Assembly: GCA_018350325.1 (NCBI GenBank)
Contig: JAEVLN010000007.1
Location: 1,145,109 to 1,209,108 of the forward strand
Direction of reading: 5' to 3'
DNA from: Globodera rostochiensis
Lineage: Eukaryota; Nematoda; Chromadorea; Rhabditida; Heteroderidae
DNA: 64,000 nucleotides
Shown here: positions 33,167 through 44,072 of the stretch, piece by piece
How positions within the stretch are numbered: position 1 is the stretch's first letter
Layout of the letters: every line of letters starts with the position of its first letter
Position numbers and translations under genes: made by a program
Notes under the pieces: model-generated
The model's input: the letters and a program-made list of their open reading frames with translations, nothing else
What the model was told of the DNA's origin: nothing
The model's database searches: none

Positions 33167-36100
33167 TTATTCAATTCTAATGGTTTGTGTTGTTGAAACT
33201 CCTGGTAGGTAATAGTGCTGCACGAGAGTCTCGATATCGAGTATCGACTCGAGAAAAGTCTCGAGTTTTTTGGGTCTCGGGCTCGAGGTAAAGTATCGGG
33301 CTCGGGCTCGAGTCTCGAGGTAAAGTATCGGGCTCGGGCTCGAGTCTCGAGGTAAAGTATCGGGCTCGAGTCTCGAGGTAAAGTATCGGGCTCGGACTCG
33401 AGTCTCGAGAAATTTTGGGTCTCCTGCAGCACTAGTGGGTAATCTTTGCAATACTCACAGTTGGGAGAAGTTCCGTTCGTCAGTTTTATTATCGGTCGAA
33501 CGACAGTAACCCCGCCTATGTGGCCTACACGGTGACGCTGGAACAGTTTCACGAAAATCAGACGGCTATCCTCGCGTATGGTTTTATTAAACGTCAAATA
33601 AAATACCGGAGGCAATCCTTAGGATAAACAAGATTAGTTGGTACTTTTCCGTTATGGCGCCACACATTCAAATTGTCCCCCAAATTTGCTGAAAACATCG
33701 TATATGTTGGTTTCAAGGGTGCTTATCAGGGCTGTGTATCGTATCGTATCGCATCGTATCGTAATCGTAAATATCGTATTTTGGTGCCATATCGTATCGT
33801 ATCGTATCGTATTTTGGCTAAAAATCACGCGTATCGTAATTTTAGACTCCAGATTTGGGGGGGGGGGTCGGCGGTGCCGGTAGGCGCCGCCGGAGAAAAT
33901 TTTGAATTTTTTTACTCAATTTGGTAAGAGATTTACAACCAAAATTTAAAAATTTCTACCGAAAACATTTTTTTTTTGAATTTTGAACAAGCTAGAAAAA
34001 ATATCGTATCGTATCGTATCGTACTCGTAAATATCGTAATTTTGGTCATAACACGTGTATCGTAAAAAATCATATCATACGTTGGTGTATCGTAAATATC
34101 TTATATCGTGTATCGTATTTTGAGGAGACGATATCGACAGCCCTGTGTGCTGATCACGAATCTGACAATATTTTTAAGATCTGACAACATCTAAGATTTT
34201 AAAAGGTGGGTTAGGCCTAAACCTAACGAACCCGCGTAAATTTTTGCTTGTTCAATTGGTTCGGCACCAAAGAAACACCTCTAAAAGTGGTTTTATGTGA
34301 TTAAAAGTAAAAAACAAAAACAAAAAAATTAAAAATCATAGATTCTCAAAATCTGTTGTCAGATCTTAAAAATATTGTCAGATTCGTGATCAGCACCCTT
34401 GAAACCCCCCATATGCGATGTTTTCAGCAAATTTGGGGGGCCTCTTTTTAAAATTTAAATGTGTGGCGCCATAACGGAAAAGTACCGATTAGTTAAATAA
34501 AAACAAGAAAGAATTGCCGATACCATGAACGTGTAACCTAAATCAAAAAAAAATAATTAAAGAATTTATTAAGTGTTTTTGACCAAGCAAAATCGGCAAG
34601 AGTGACCATCCACTGAGGGGGTTCGTAGTTTTGTAAGAAAAAGAAAAAAAAACAGGTCAACGTGTTCATCAGGCAGATCCCAAACACTTGGGTAAAGATC
34701 TAAACCAAGCAAAAATATTTACAAAATGATCAAGGTTCCGTTTAAAAGTGATCAAAAACAATTACCTACCCGAATTTGCACTGCGTCCATTTCGGAGACG
34801 ACAACGCCAAACTGTCGGCGGCTCTTTCGAATGTCGTAAAAAAGTTTGGCGACAAATATCAGATAAATAAGCGGGCTCATAAATGCCACGACCGTGTTAT
34901 GTGCTCTGTGCAGCCAGTGTTCGTACTTTAATTTTGGGAATTTCGGAAAAAGTGAATTTCCTTTATTAGTAGCCCCCCCCCCCCCTCCATTTGAATCGGC
35001 TCCCGGAAATGCGTCAGTGATTATAAATGTCATGCAAAACATGTTTCTGGACGTTTTTGGGGTCGAAGAATCCGATTCTGACTACTGTTAAAACCAATTC
35101 CGAACCCCGGACTAGAACTCGAAAACATTTGCTCGAAAATTAAATTTTTCCAAAAATCAAGATTGGCGGCTATAACCCGTCCAAAGCAACCACGATTGCC
35201 GATTCTGTCCAGTACTGAAGCTAAGCCTAAGCCTAGCTTAGGCCTAAACCACCCTGGCTCTGGGTTTGTTAGGCTGAAGCCTAAGCATAGCTTAATCCTA
35301 GCTTACATGAGATTTGGGAAGTTTTGGTTTGGGTGGAATTCGAGAGACTTTACAACGAAAGTAATTATTGAATTCATACTTTTGAATGATTTTGAGACCA
35401 AATGGATTTTTGAAAAAAAATTTAATTTTCGACCAAATGTTCGAATTCGGTTCGGGGTTCAAAATACGACAGAAATGTATGTTAGAATCGTAGTCTACAC
35501 ACTTAATCCCATAGAAACACTTTTTTCTCGACTTTTAATAATCACTGACGCATTTTCCTATGACGCATTAATTGATTCTGCACAAAATTTTTTTAGCTTC
35601 CTGCGTTAGGCTTAGAGTAGAGTCGATTTTCTGATCACCTCCTCGTGTTGTTCATCACCGACGAGATAGTCATCAAATGGGTAGAAGATCCAAGAGAAGT
35701 AAATGCTGCTGTACACGATGGGCTTCATGAATATAGCCCAATAAAGGGCGTAAAGGGAGCAGCCGGTGATCCAAAGCGATGTGCGGGGGCCCGAGAACAA
35801 AATGCGCGAGAAACGGGGGGAGACAATATCGAGACAGCGATTCAATGCCAAAATCTTTAAGCCATAGGCATTTAAATTCATTTAAAAGTTGTGACAAATG
35901 TAACTGTGCTCCCCTCCCCTCCTCTACCCCCCCCCCCCCTCTCAAGAACGGCCAAGAAATCGTCGAGATCTATTTGAGCTTCATCGGGCGGCAGCGTAGC
36001 TCAGTCGGGAGGGCACCCAACCGGACATTGGAAGAATCCGGATCGTTCCCGGGCGTTGTTTGCCCTTTTCCCCAGGAAAAGGGTACAGCCCGAGAGGATT

Positions 36101-36607
36101 TATTGGCAACGGGCCCAACACGTTCACCTCAAATTTACCAAATCACCAGTAGTTTCGGCACCCCAGAGAGCTTAAAAGAAGAATAAAAGTCCATTTACAA
36201 AAAGTTTTCCAAACCTATCCCTGGGATTCCCACAAAATACATCAGTGTCGGATAGGAGCAGAAAACGGCACCGCTCAGATTGGCCCAACCGCAGAAAAAG
36301 CCGGGCATCCACATTGCGGCCAAATCAATGATGCCGATGTAGAAGAGCAACTTGTAGCAGGAGTTGTCCCGCATATGCTTCCAAATGGAGTAAATGCACG
36401 GCACGTACAGAACCTTAGTATTTGATCAGATTCAATGATTAGGCCACGATCAGTAAATCATCTCACATAATAAATGGCGCACAACACGCAAACAGCGATT
36501 GACTCCGGCACAAATCGCCGACGCTCCAGTGCAATCGAGTTAATCTCCAGTCCTGTGCAGTTGTATAGCCGTTCGTACTCGGCATGACGGAAGAAGAACA
36601 GATCCAT
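33167..36607 (-). CDS. Srt-type 7TM chemoreceptor, probably damaged
   Basis: Exons: 36607-36467, 36413-36199 (or to 36215), 35854-35639, 34925-34770, 34699-34584, 34537-34524 (14-nt microexon), 33617-33459, 33198-33167. Srt hallmarks are in order: YNCTG near the N-terminus, VLYVPCIYSIWKHM, SCYKLLFYIGIIDLAAM, FCSYPTLMYFVGIPG, ILALNRCLDIVSP, FSWIFYPFDDY, HNTVVAFMSPLIYLIFVAKL, QVFGICLMNTLTCFFFF and PPVFYLTFNKTIRED. Such receptors sense chemicals in nematode sensory neurons. Exons 2 and 3 do not join in phase, and the usual W/C-rich stretch between them is missing. A SINE lies exactly there. All other joins are clean. The second-last intron holds a Mutator-like element with a nested hAT, and the last intron another hAT. 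Confidence 0.75.
33213..33434. mobile_element. hAT-like MITE, word 'ctcgagtctcgaggtaaag'
   Basis: Ends TAGTGCTGCA and TGCAGCACTA are inverted. The target duplication matches at 7 of 8 bases (GTAGGTAA / GTGGGTAA). It lies in the last intron of the Srt gene. Confidence 0.8.
33640..34486. mobile_element. Complete Mutator-like element with long inverted ends
   Basis: The ends are GGTACTTTTCCGTTATGGCG and its complement, inside a terminal repeat of at least 100 bp. A perfect 8-bp duplication GATTAGTT flanks it (33632-33639 and 34487-34494). It lies in an intron of the Srt gene and is itself interrupted by a hAT-like element. The class follows from long inverted ends and the FLYWCH fragment next to related ends at 16.4-16.9 kb. 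Confidence 0.75.
33727..34146. mobile_element. hAT-like MITE nested in the Mutator-like element, word 'atcgt'
   Basis: Ends CAGGGCTGTG and CGACAGCCCTG. It splits the host motif GTGCTGAT: the flank is GTGCTTAT on the left and GTGCTGAT on the right, 7 of 8. The interior is atcgtatcgt words and one GATA hairpin (33868-33891). Confidence 0.85.
35886..36135 (+). mobile_element. tRNA-derived SINE, copy 2
   Basis: A box TAGCTCAGTCGG (35998-36009) and B-box-like GGATCGTTCCC (36040-36050), with the same C-rich leader and 'caacgggcccaacacgtt' tail as at 4591-4900. It is antisense to the Srt gene and sits where a coding stretch is missing. Confidence 0.75.
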
Positions 36608-36661
36608 CACGAAATTTAATTTGACAAAAAATATAATAATCTGTGGCAAAAAGTTCTAATA

Positions 36662-37329
36662 CGGCGCTAGGACTTTTCGACAGTGGTGAACAATTCGACA
36701 GCGGCGGACGATACGACAGCGGATTTCAACAGTACAACAAATTAAAAAAAATTTTAAGTTAATTAAAATTTTCAAAAAGGAATTTTTTTATGTAAGCCAA
36801 TATTCAAAAGATATTTTTATCAATATTATTCCAATTCCAATATATGTTCTTGAGTGAGTGAGCTGGCGCAAAGTTCTTGAGATGTCCTATAAAATAAATT
36901 TTCATTATCAATATCTAATGAAAGAATTATGTTTGTAATTTGTCTATTTTCGGTCAGATTTTGAACTAAGTTATGTCGCACTAATCAAAGCTAATAATCA
37001 TGGCACAGAATTTTGAAACCGCAAGTTTTGGCACATTCGAAGGTGTTTTTTATAAAAAAAATAATTTAGAAATAGAAATGGGCATCAGAAATTCAGTGAG
37101 ATAATCAGAGGCATGTAAGCAGAAGTTCATCTAACCAAATTTGTATTAAATTTAGATAGATAATTTTGAATATTGCTTACATATAAATTTTTTTTTTGAA
37201 ATTTTAATTAACTAAAATTTTTTTTTAATTTGTTGTACTGTCGAAAAATCCGCTGTCGAATCGTCCGCCGCTGTCGAAAAGTCCGCTTACTGTCGAAAAG
37301 TCCACTTGCGAAAAATCCGAACACCTCTA
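36662..37329. mobile_element. Foldback element, word 'ctgtcgaaaagtccgc'
   Basis: 'gacttttcgacag', 'cggcggacgatacgacagcg' and 'tacaacaaatt' at the left are mirrored at 37225-37320. The target duplication could not be settled, although CTAAT occurs on both sides. Confidence 0.6.
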
Positions 37330-37613
37330 ATGATTAAGTTTGAATTAACATCTGCTCCGTTGCCATGTTTACATTTTTTTTATATGAATGATTCTGATTT
37401 GTGAGCCCAATGTATGAAAGCGAGCACGTCAATGCGAAACCGACGACTTTGCCCATTAAATAAAACAATTCCCTTCCGTCACATTTGTGCCAGCTCTTCT
37501 GCTTCGGCAGTTAAATTAAAAAGGCAAAAGCAAAAAAAAAAACGAATCCAACAAGATACAATCATACAATAATCAGCCAACGGAGGAGAAGAAGCATCAT
37601 ATACCGTATATAC
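37330..37613. other. Intergenic, no gene seen
   Basis: No coding or repeat structure could be supported. Confidence 0.4.
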
Positions 37614-38093
37614 TGTTTTAATTACCCACCCTGTAATAATTACCCATTCTAGGAAGGGATTGCAAAATAATTACCCACCCTGTAATAATTACCCACCAAA
37701 AAAGTCAATCTTTAGGGGTTCATTTATTGAAAATTTAAAAAAGTCAATCTTTAGGGGTGCCTTTTTCTTAAAGAATTTTTTCAGAAGAAAATTTTCTCCA
37801 AAATCAATTTTAGGCGTCAAATTTTTGTTTTTTATGGCAATTTGTTAAGAAAATTGGTCCAAAAACTACAAGTTTTGCAAAACAAAAGGGTTTCCCCTAT
37901 GGTTTTTTTCTCAAAAAAATTTTCGCCAGCTTAAGTATGGAAGTGTGGAAAAAGTGAAGAATTTTCGTGATAGATGAACATATCGCCAAACAATTTTAAA
38001 AATAATTACCCCCCCCCCCCCCTGTAATAATTACCCACTCTAGGAGAGGGTTGAAAAATAATTACCCATGGGTAATTAAAACAGTATATACGG
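37614..38093. mobile_element. MITE with CCGTATATAC ends and TA target site
   Basis: Ends CCGTATATACTGTTTTAATT and its complement, each flanked by TA (37612-37613, 38094-38095). The interior repeats 'ctgtaataattaccca'. A TA target suggests a Tc1/mariner-like family. A relative lies at 42018-42118. Confidence 0.8.
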
Positions 38094-39512
38094 TAACCAC
38101 CCAATGTAGACAGAATACAAAGAATGTGAAACGGAGTGAAAGTATGTAAAGCAAAAACTGAATTATTTATTTAAGCTTTAGGCTTTACTATATTTCATTT
38201 TGCAAAACATCAAATCACCGGCTCAAGGAAACAATGTATGGGGTGATTAAAGCATCAGATCGGAAGAGAAAGGTTGTGTGCGTTTGCTACTACCGGGAAA
38301 ACATCAAAAATACGGTAACCTTAAAGAACATTAGTCTTTTTTTAAATGAAATATGCCATCAGATTAATCATATCACATCATCTAATACATGATCTCAACA
38401 TCTATGATCTTTTGAAATTTTTCAAAAATCAATTTTCACTTTGAGCACTGATTACGAAAATTGATTTGAATCGGTTGAAGTTTTTGAAAGTTAAGGAAAA
38501 AACAACTTGTTTTACTTCAAAGCCGGATAGAATAACTAGGGGAAAGTTAGAGACTTAGGGATTCGTTAGGCTTAGGCCTAAGCCACCGGGTGCTAGATCG
38601 TTTTGTAAAAAAGGCAAATGGGGCGCTTTTCAAGTTTTTTTTGTTATAACTTCTTTCAAAGCTAACCAAATAAACATTTTCGATTTCATTCGAAAGCATG
38701 CAATGTGTAGAAGCTTTAAACGCAAAAGCTAAGCTATAGGACAAAAATTGTGGCCAAAAGAGCATTTCTGCATCTTTTTTAAACGAGATTCTCGAGAAAC
38801 CTATAAAATCTTAGTGAAAGGCTAGGATATGTTTCTAATATATTCAGGAAATTATGGTAATTTTCGGCACGTCCTGGGGCTAAATCGCCGGATTCTTAAC
38901 TATGCTTTTTCAGAATCTTGATCAGCGACCCTGAAACCCCCGGAAACGGCCGAAGCAATACTTAGTTTGGCTTTTCGCCAAAAAATTCGGATCCGGCATG
39001 CCGGGTCAAAAAATGTCCGAAAATCTGGATCCGGTTACATCCCTGTCTCTAACTTAAAAAATTCGAATTTGTGAAAATTTGTCAAAAAATTAGTGATATT
39101 GGCAAGGAAAATTTGAATTTTATTTCATTTTTCTTAAGAAAATTTTTTGAAAAAAGGTTGAAATAGGCACAAAAAATCTTCCGATGCCTAAAATAGGCTC
39201 GACACTTATTTTGAGCCCTATTTTTTCCAACTTCATTGACAACTTTTTCTTAGTAATTATTTCTTATTTTGTTGATCAATAATACTGTCCAACCAAAGAC
39301 ATAGCATCAGGATTATATTTGATTTGATTAAAGCTAATGTTGCAGTAGCCACTGCCTCCTAAACCGTGAAAAAATAGTAAGATTAGTAAAGAACTGACCT
39401 TACAAGTCAAACATTCTTTATGTTAATAAAAAGAACTACAAAAGCTGGTTTTTTTGTTTCAGGCAAAAGTAAATGTTTTATAATTATGATACTTTTCAAC
39501 CAAAGTCATTGC
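38094..39512. other. Intergenic with old repeat fragments
   Basis: It holds a telomere-like palindrome (38560-38585) and one arm related to the foldback at 16990-17490 (38640-38760). No gene is seen. Confidence 0.4.
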
Positions 39513-40074
39513 TAAGGCGGCGATTTATATGGATAAAAAATCTCGAAATATGGCCATAAAATATGGATGAAAAATTGCAAAATATGGACAAAAATTGCAA
39601 AATATGGACAAAATATGGAGAAAATTTTTTTCAAATATAGCAAAAAATGGGCAAAATTTCCTACTTGAAGTAATAAGAGAAATAAAAATTTTTATATGCA
39701 AATTAAAGGCATTTCAGAGAAAATTTTTTGAAAATAAGCAGAATTTAAAAATTTTCATTTTTTGGTTGCAGAATTTTTAGTCGCGAAAAAGTCAATTTTT
39801 ATAGGTGTTTTTTTCGAAAATTTTGAAAAAGTCGATTCTCAGGGGTATATTTGTTTAAAATTTTGAAAAAATCGATCCTTAGGGGTGGATTTTTTGTTTT
39901 TATTGATTTTTGTTATGGAATTTTTTTAAAATGGCGAAATATGGGAAAAATATGAAATATGGATTGTAAAATGGGCTCTAGAAGCTCCAACCAAAGCTAA
40001 AAATACTATTTATGGCATTTAGAAGCCGTTTCAAGCGCAAAAAAATATGGATTTCCATATAAATCGCTGCCCTA
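39513..40074. mobile_element. hAT-like MITE, 562 bp, word 'aaatatggacaaa'
   Basis: Ends GCGATTTATATGGA and TCCATATAAATCGC with a perfect 8-bp duplication GTCATTGC (39505-39512 and 40075-40082). A diverged relative of its interior occurs at 21240-21480. Confidence 0.85.
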
Positions 40075-40821
40075 GTCATTGCATCATCATTTGATATTAA
40101 TTCTTTAAAACCGCAATAACCGTTTTTTAGAAAGCAACTGAATGTTATAGTTAGTAAATAAAGAAATGCGCGCAACTGAAAAATGTTTATTGGAGGAATT
40201 ATCTAGGGTTCAGTCCAGGGTTGCCGTTTATGCCATACCCTCCTAATTTAGGGGTGATCACAGGGGCTGCTTTAATAAATTTTGAACTTAGGGTATTTTT
40301 TATTTATTTTTTCTTTCCGTGTTGAAACTCTTGGCAAAAGAGAAAACGAAGTAAAATATTTTATAGAGCAAAAATTTTGCTATTATTTTGCGTTTTTTTT
40401 TTGAAAATCTCTATTCATAAAATTTATGAATTTTTTGTAAAAATCATTTAACCATAGCGGGACCTTTTTGGTCAAAAGTTTGTTAGGCTTAGGTCTAAGC
40501 CACCCTGGCTTAGGATTCGTTAGGCTTAGGCCTAAGCCGTCCAGAGCTTAGGGGTTCATCTCAGGGTGGCTTAGGCCTAAGCCTAACAAACCCCAAACAA
40601 ATAAGTCTCTACCTTTTGTGTGATTAATGGTAACAAAAATAAATACGCTAAAGATGTTAAAAATGAGATTTTTATGCCCGGGGGGGGGGGGACCTTCCAA
40701 AAAAAAACTCTATTGGCATACGCATTTCGATTGTGTTGCACACATTTGGCAAAAGTATTCAAATTTTTCTTTTTTCAAAATTGATTTTTTTGCTGCCAAA
40801 TGCATCAAAACTATCATTTTT

Positions 40822-41163
40822 ATGCCAATGCCAAAATTGGACTTGACGTAAATGCCAATTGCCTCGCATTTTTTAACTAGTTTACACCCCTAATTCTGGC
40901 ACTTTTTAGAAACTATTTTGGACTTTTTAAGCAACTATAAACCAAATTATTTGGAGATTTTTAGCAACTATAAATCGGGCCCTACTTATTACTAATTTAT
41001 GCCAATGCCAAAATTGGGCTTGATGTAAATGCCAACCCAACAATTGTCTCGCATTGCCTTCACTCTCTTTGTCATACTTCTATAAGCTTATCATTTTTTC
41101 GATGAAATGAAGTCACATTTTAAGCCATCGATTTAAGCCATCGATTGAAAGCCGTATAAAAAA
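40822..41163 (+). promoter_or_regulatory. Six ATGCCA (dorsal gland box) motifs and a TATA box
   Basis: ATGCCA occurs at 40822, 40828, 40852, 40999, 41005 and 41029 on the plus strand. The two triplets have the same spacing within a duplicated ~40-bp block, 177 bp apart. TATAAAAAA follows at 41155-41163. ATGCCA is the motif reported to be enriched upstream of dorsal-gland effectors in potato cyst nematodes. The next gene downstream starts at 41885 and is secreted. The distance would require a long leader or a 5' intron. Confidence 0.55.
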
Positions 41164-41884
41164 GGGTGTGGCAATCTCTTCATTTAAGTGGTAAAACTAG
41201 GCATGGAATTTATTGGATTGCAAAATCAAAAATTATGAATATTTATGTTGTATTTAACTAAAAAAATTCATTTCGTTTTATTACTTGTTTTTACAAATTA
41301 AAATAGTAGTTTATAATAAGATTTTAGGAATTATAATTACTCTCAAAAAAGGTGTTGTCTTTTTTGAGCATTTTTCAAATGAGCATAATTTGACACTTTT
41401 TGACTAAAAAATTCTTTAAAAATGCAATAAAAAACAATTTTGCATATTTTGAGGATTTCGAAGCATTTTTTTTGGCCAAAAATTTGTCAAAAAATCCATT
41501 TTTTTGTGAATATAAATCCAGGCCCTAATAATTACCACATTTCAGCTATGAGATAGCAAATAGTAGACATGTCTCCGTCACATTTTATTAAAAAAATATG
41601 TCCATGCTGGCAATTAAAAACTAATTCCGGCTAAATAATTTAGAAATTTGTGTTGGTTCTGTCATTTTTTGTCATTGCAATTTTTGCAGACAATTTCATC
41701 ATTTTTTTTTACATTTTTATTAGGAATAAATATTTATTTTAAAAAATGTTGCACCGTTTGGAGACAATTTCATCATAACGGCGCCACTATAAAACTCAAA
41801 AAATGTTCAGAATATAAAATTACTTTTTTTATTTTTCAGAGTTTTTATATAAAACATTCTAAAATTTTGTCTAAATATTTTCCA

Positions 41885-44072
41885 ATGCTTATGCCAATTA
41901 TTATGACACTGCTTGTTTTGATTGCTGCTTCAGAAGCAATGCCTTATTTATTTGGTTAAATTATTTAAAAAAAAATAAAAATAAATAATAATAGTATTTT
42001 ATAAATTTAAATATATACCGTATTTCCTAAAATAGAACAAATAGAACTCCCGGGAGTCCCCCCCCCCAAAAAAAGGGGAGATCTATTTTAGGGGGGAGTT
42101 CTATTTTAGGAAATACGGTATATAAATATTTTACAAAAATTACAAATTTTTAAATTATGCAAATATCTGTTTATACATTTATCATTAAAATTAACATATT
42201 TTTTTTAATATTATCATATTTAGACTTTAACATTGCTGAGCATCAACTTGGCTCCTTTTTCTACAATAAATTGATGGAACAAAAAATGCATTTTGGTGCC
42301 TTTTTGGCCATTTCAACTCTTTTAAAGGAGGCAATTGATGAAGAACTTTGCAAAACTTGCACACATTTTGCCAAAGATGTGAATTGGAAAGATATAGAAC
42401 GGTTCGAAGATGCCAATAAATTTTTTGAAAAAATGGAAAGCTGCTTAAATGGTCGAAAAGTCAACTTTGACGATTTTGTTACGCACTTGAAGAGTGCAAT
42501 ACTAAATTCGGATAAAAAAAAGTTGGAAACAAAAACAATGCCAAATGGTAAGATTTCTATTTACAAATGTAAATTTTTGAGCATATAATAATTGATTTTA
42601 ATTCAAATTATATTTATACAAGAATTAAACATTCTTTCCAAAAGGTTCAACCAAAGCAACAATGCAAAATGGAACTTCACAACAAAATGGTTTAAAAAAT
42701 TAACAATAAAAAATCCTTTATATTTTTTAAAGGTTCATTAAACATACATGCCGTGAACAAATTGGTTCCTGAAAATGGTAAGGATTATTTGTTTAGAATT
42801 TAAAAATTAAATTTTTGCAAATTTAAATTCAATATTTTATAATTTTTTTAAAAATAAAATTGTATTATTTCAGGAGGGTTATTTTATAATTTTTTTAACA
42901 ATAAAAATTGTATATTTCAGGAGGATTGACAAATGGATTTCATGCCGCGAACAAATTGGTTCCTGAAAATGGTAAGGATTATTTGTTTAGAATTTAAAAA
43001 TGAAATTTTTGCAAATTTAAATTCAATATTTTATAATTTTTTTAAAATAAAATTGTATTATTTCAGGAGGGTTATTTTATAATTTTTTTAACAATAAAAA
43101 TTGTATTATTTCAGGAGGATTGACAAATGGATTTCATGCCGCGAACAAATTGGTTTCTGAAAATGGTAAGAATTATTTACAAATTCTAAAAAAGTTGCAC
43201 CGAATATTTAATTTTAGGAACCGTTTGCGCAAATGGCGCATACGAAAAAATGCCTGAAAATACTCAAAAAAAGAATTCGGATTTTATGCAATTATTTTTG
43301 TCCAAAATCACTGGTGTGGAGAAAAAATTCTTCATTTTACTCTTCAATTTTTTGGACGAAAAAACAGTACAAATTCAAACAGACGATTCGATGAAAATTC
43401 GGCACTTTTTCATGGCATTATGCACCAGCATGCACTTGTTGCTAATGCGTTTTGACATTGCTGTTGAAGGTGAAATGGTCATACGTTATCACAAAATATT
43501 TGACCGAATGGGGCTGGACGACGCGCATACGGAGCTTCACAAATTCTACGGACAATTTGCAAACGCTTTGTATGTAAAATTTAAATTTAATTTATTTTTT
43601 ATATTTAAATAAAAAGTCTTAAAACTGAACTCAAGAATATTTAAGAACGGTTGACACCATTTTTTGGTCAATTTTAAAATTAGTTCCCTTTAAGAATTTA
43701 TACAAAAAAATTTAAATACTTTATGAAAATCTGGACATAATCCCTCCCGTTGGCAAAACCCAATAATTTGAATCCGAAAAAATTCAAATTAAAAATAAAT
43801 TAACCCATTTATTCCAATAAAAACATTATTTATTCAGTGACCATTATGTTGATCTGCCATTTCTGTTAACCGATTTTAATGCCCGTGTTATCAATTTTCC
43901 TGATGACGAAATCAATGAATTGATTGCGCTTCATGCAAAAAGTTTAAAAACATAATTGAATTTATTAATTTATTATTTAGATTCCAATGAGCCGGTTGAA
44001 TTGAAAAAACTTTTTTTGACAAACCATTCAAAATGTGCAGGAAAAAAATGCTGCCACTTAAAAGAAATGTAA
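41885..44072 (+). CDS. Secreted protein with duplicated cassette exons, 377 aa
   Basis: Exons: 41885-41954, 42224-42547, 42645-42689, 42733-42777, 42921-42971, 43115-43165, 43218-43569, 43838-43941, 43981-44072. Exon 1 encodes a clean signal peptide (MLMPIIMTLLVLIAASEA). I prefer it to the in-frame ATG at 42157 because exon 2 has a good acceptor (TATCATATTTAG) and phase 1 fits. Exons 2-6 all begin in phase 1. Exons 4-6 encode variants of one 15-17 residue unit ending NKLVPEN, so they can be skipped without a frameshift. Flanking domains are helical, with a C-terminal CAGKKCCHLKEM. The family is not recognised. Gland expression is suggested by the ATGCCA cluster upstream. Confidence 0.75.
42018..42118. 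mobile_element. Small MITE, CCGTATTTCC ends, TA target
   Basis: CCGTATTTCCTAAAATAGAA and its complement are flanked by TA. It sits in intron 1 of the cassette-exon gene. A half-element with similar ends lies at 62678 (CCGTATTCCCTCTATTAGAG). Confidence 0.8.
42838..43165 (+). repeat. Tandem duplication of cassette exon with intron
   Basis: A ~194-bp block (42778-42971 against 42972-43165) is duplicated almost exactly. It carries the exon GLTNGFHAANKLVPEN and the preceding intron, including a decoy acceptor (TATTTCAGGAGGGTTA) that opens onto a stop. Confidence 0.85.

Noticed and set aside
33201..33451. Coding extension through the 'ctcgag' repeats downstream of the Srt receptor
   Set aside because: The repeats are a MITE with a target duplication, placed just after a strong GTGAGT donor, so they are intronic.
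42157..42223. Start codon at 42157 (MQISVYTFII) for the cassette-exon gene
   Set aside because: The acceptor at 42221 and the phase-matched signal exon at 41885-41954 explain the gene better. The 42157 start would be intronic.
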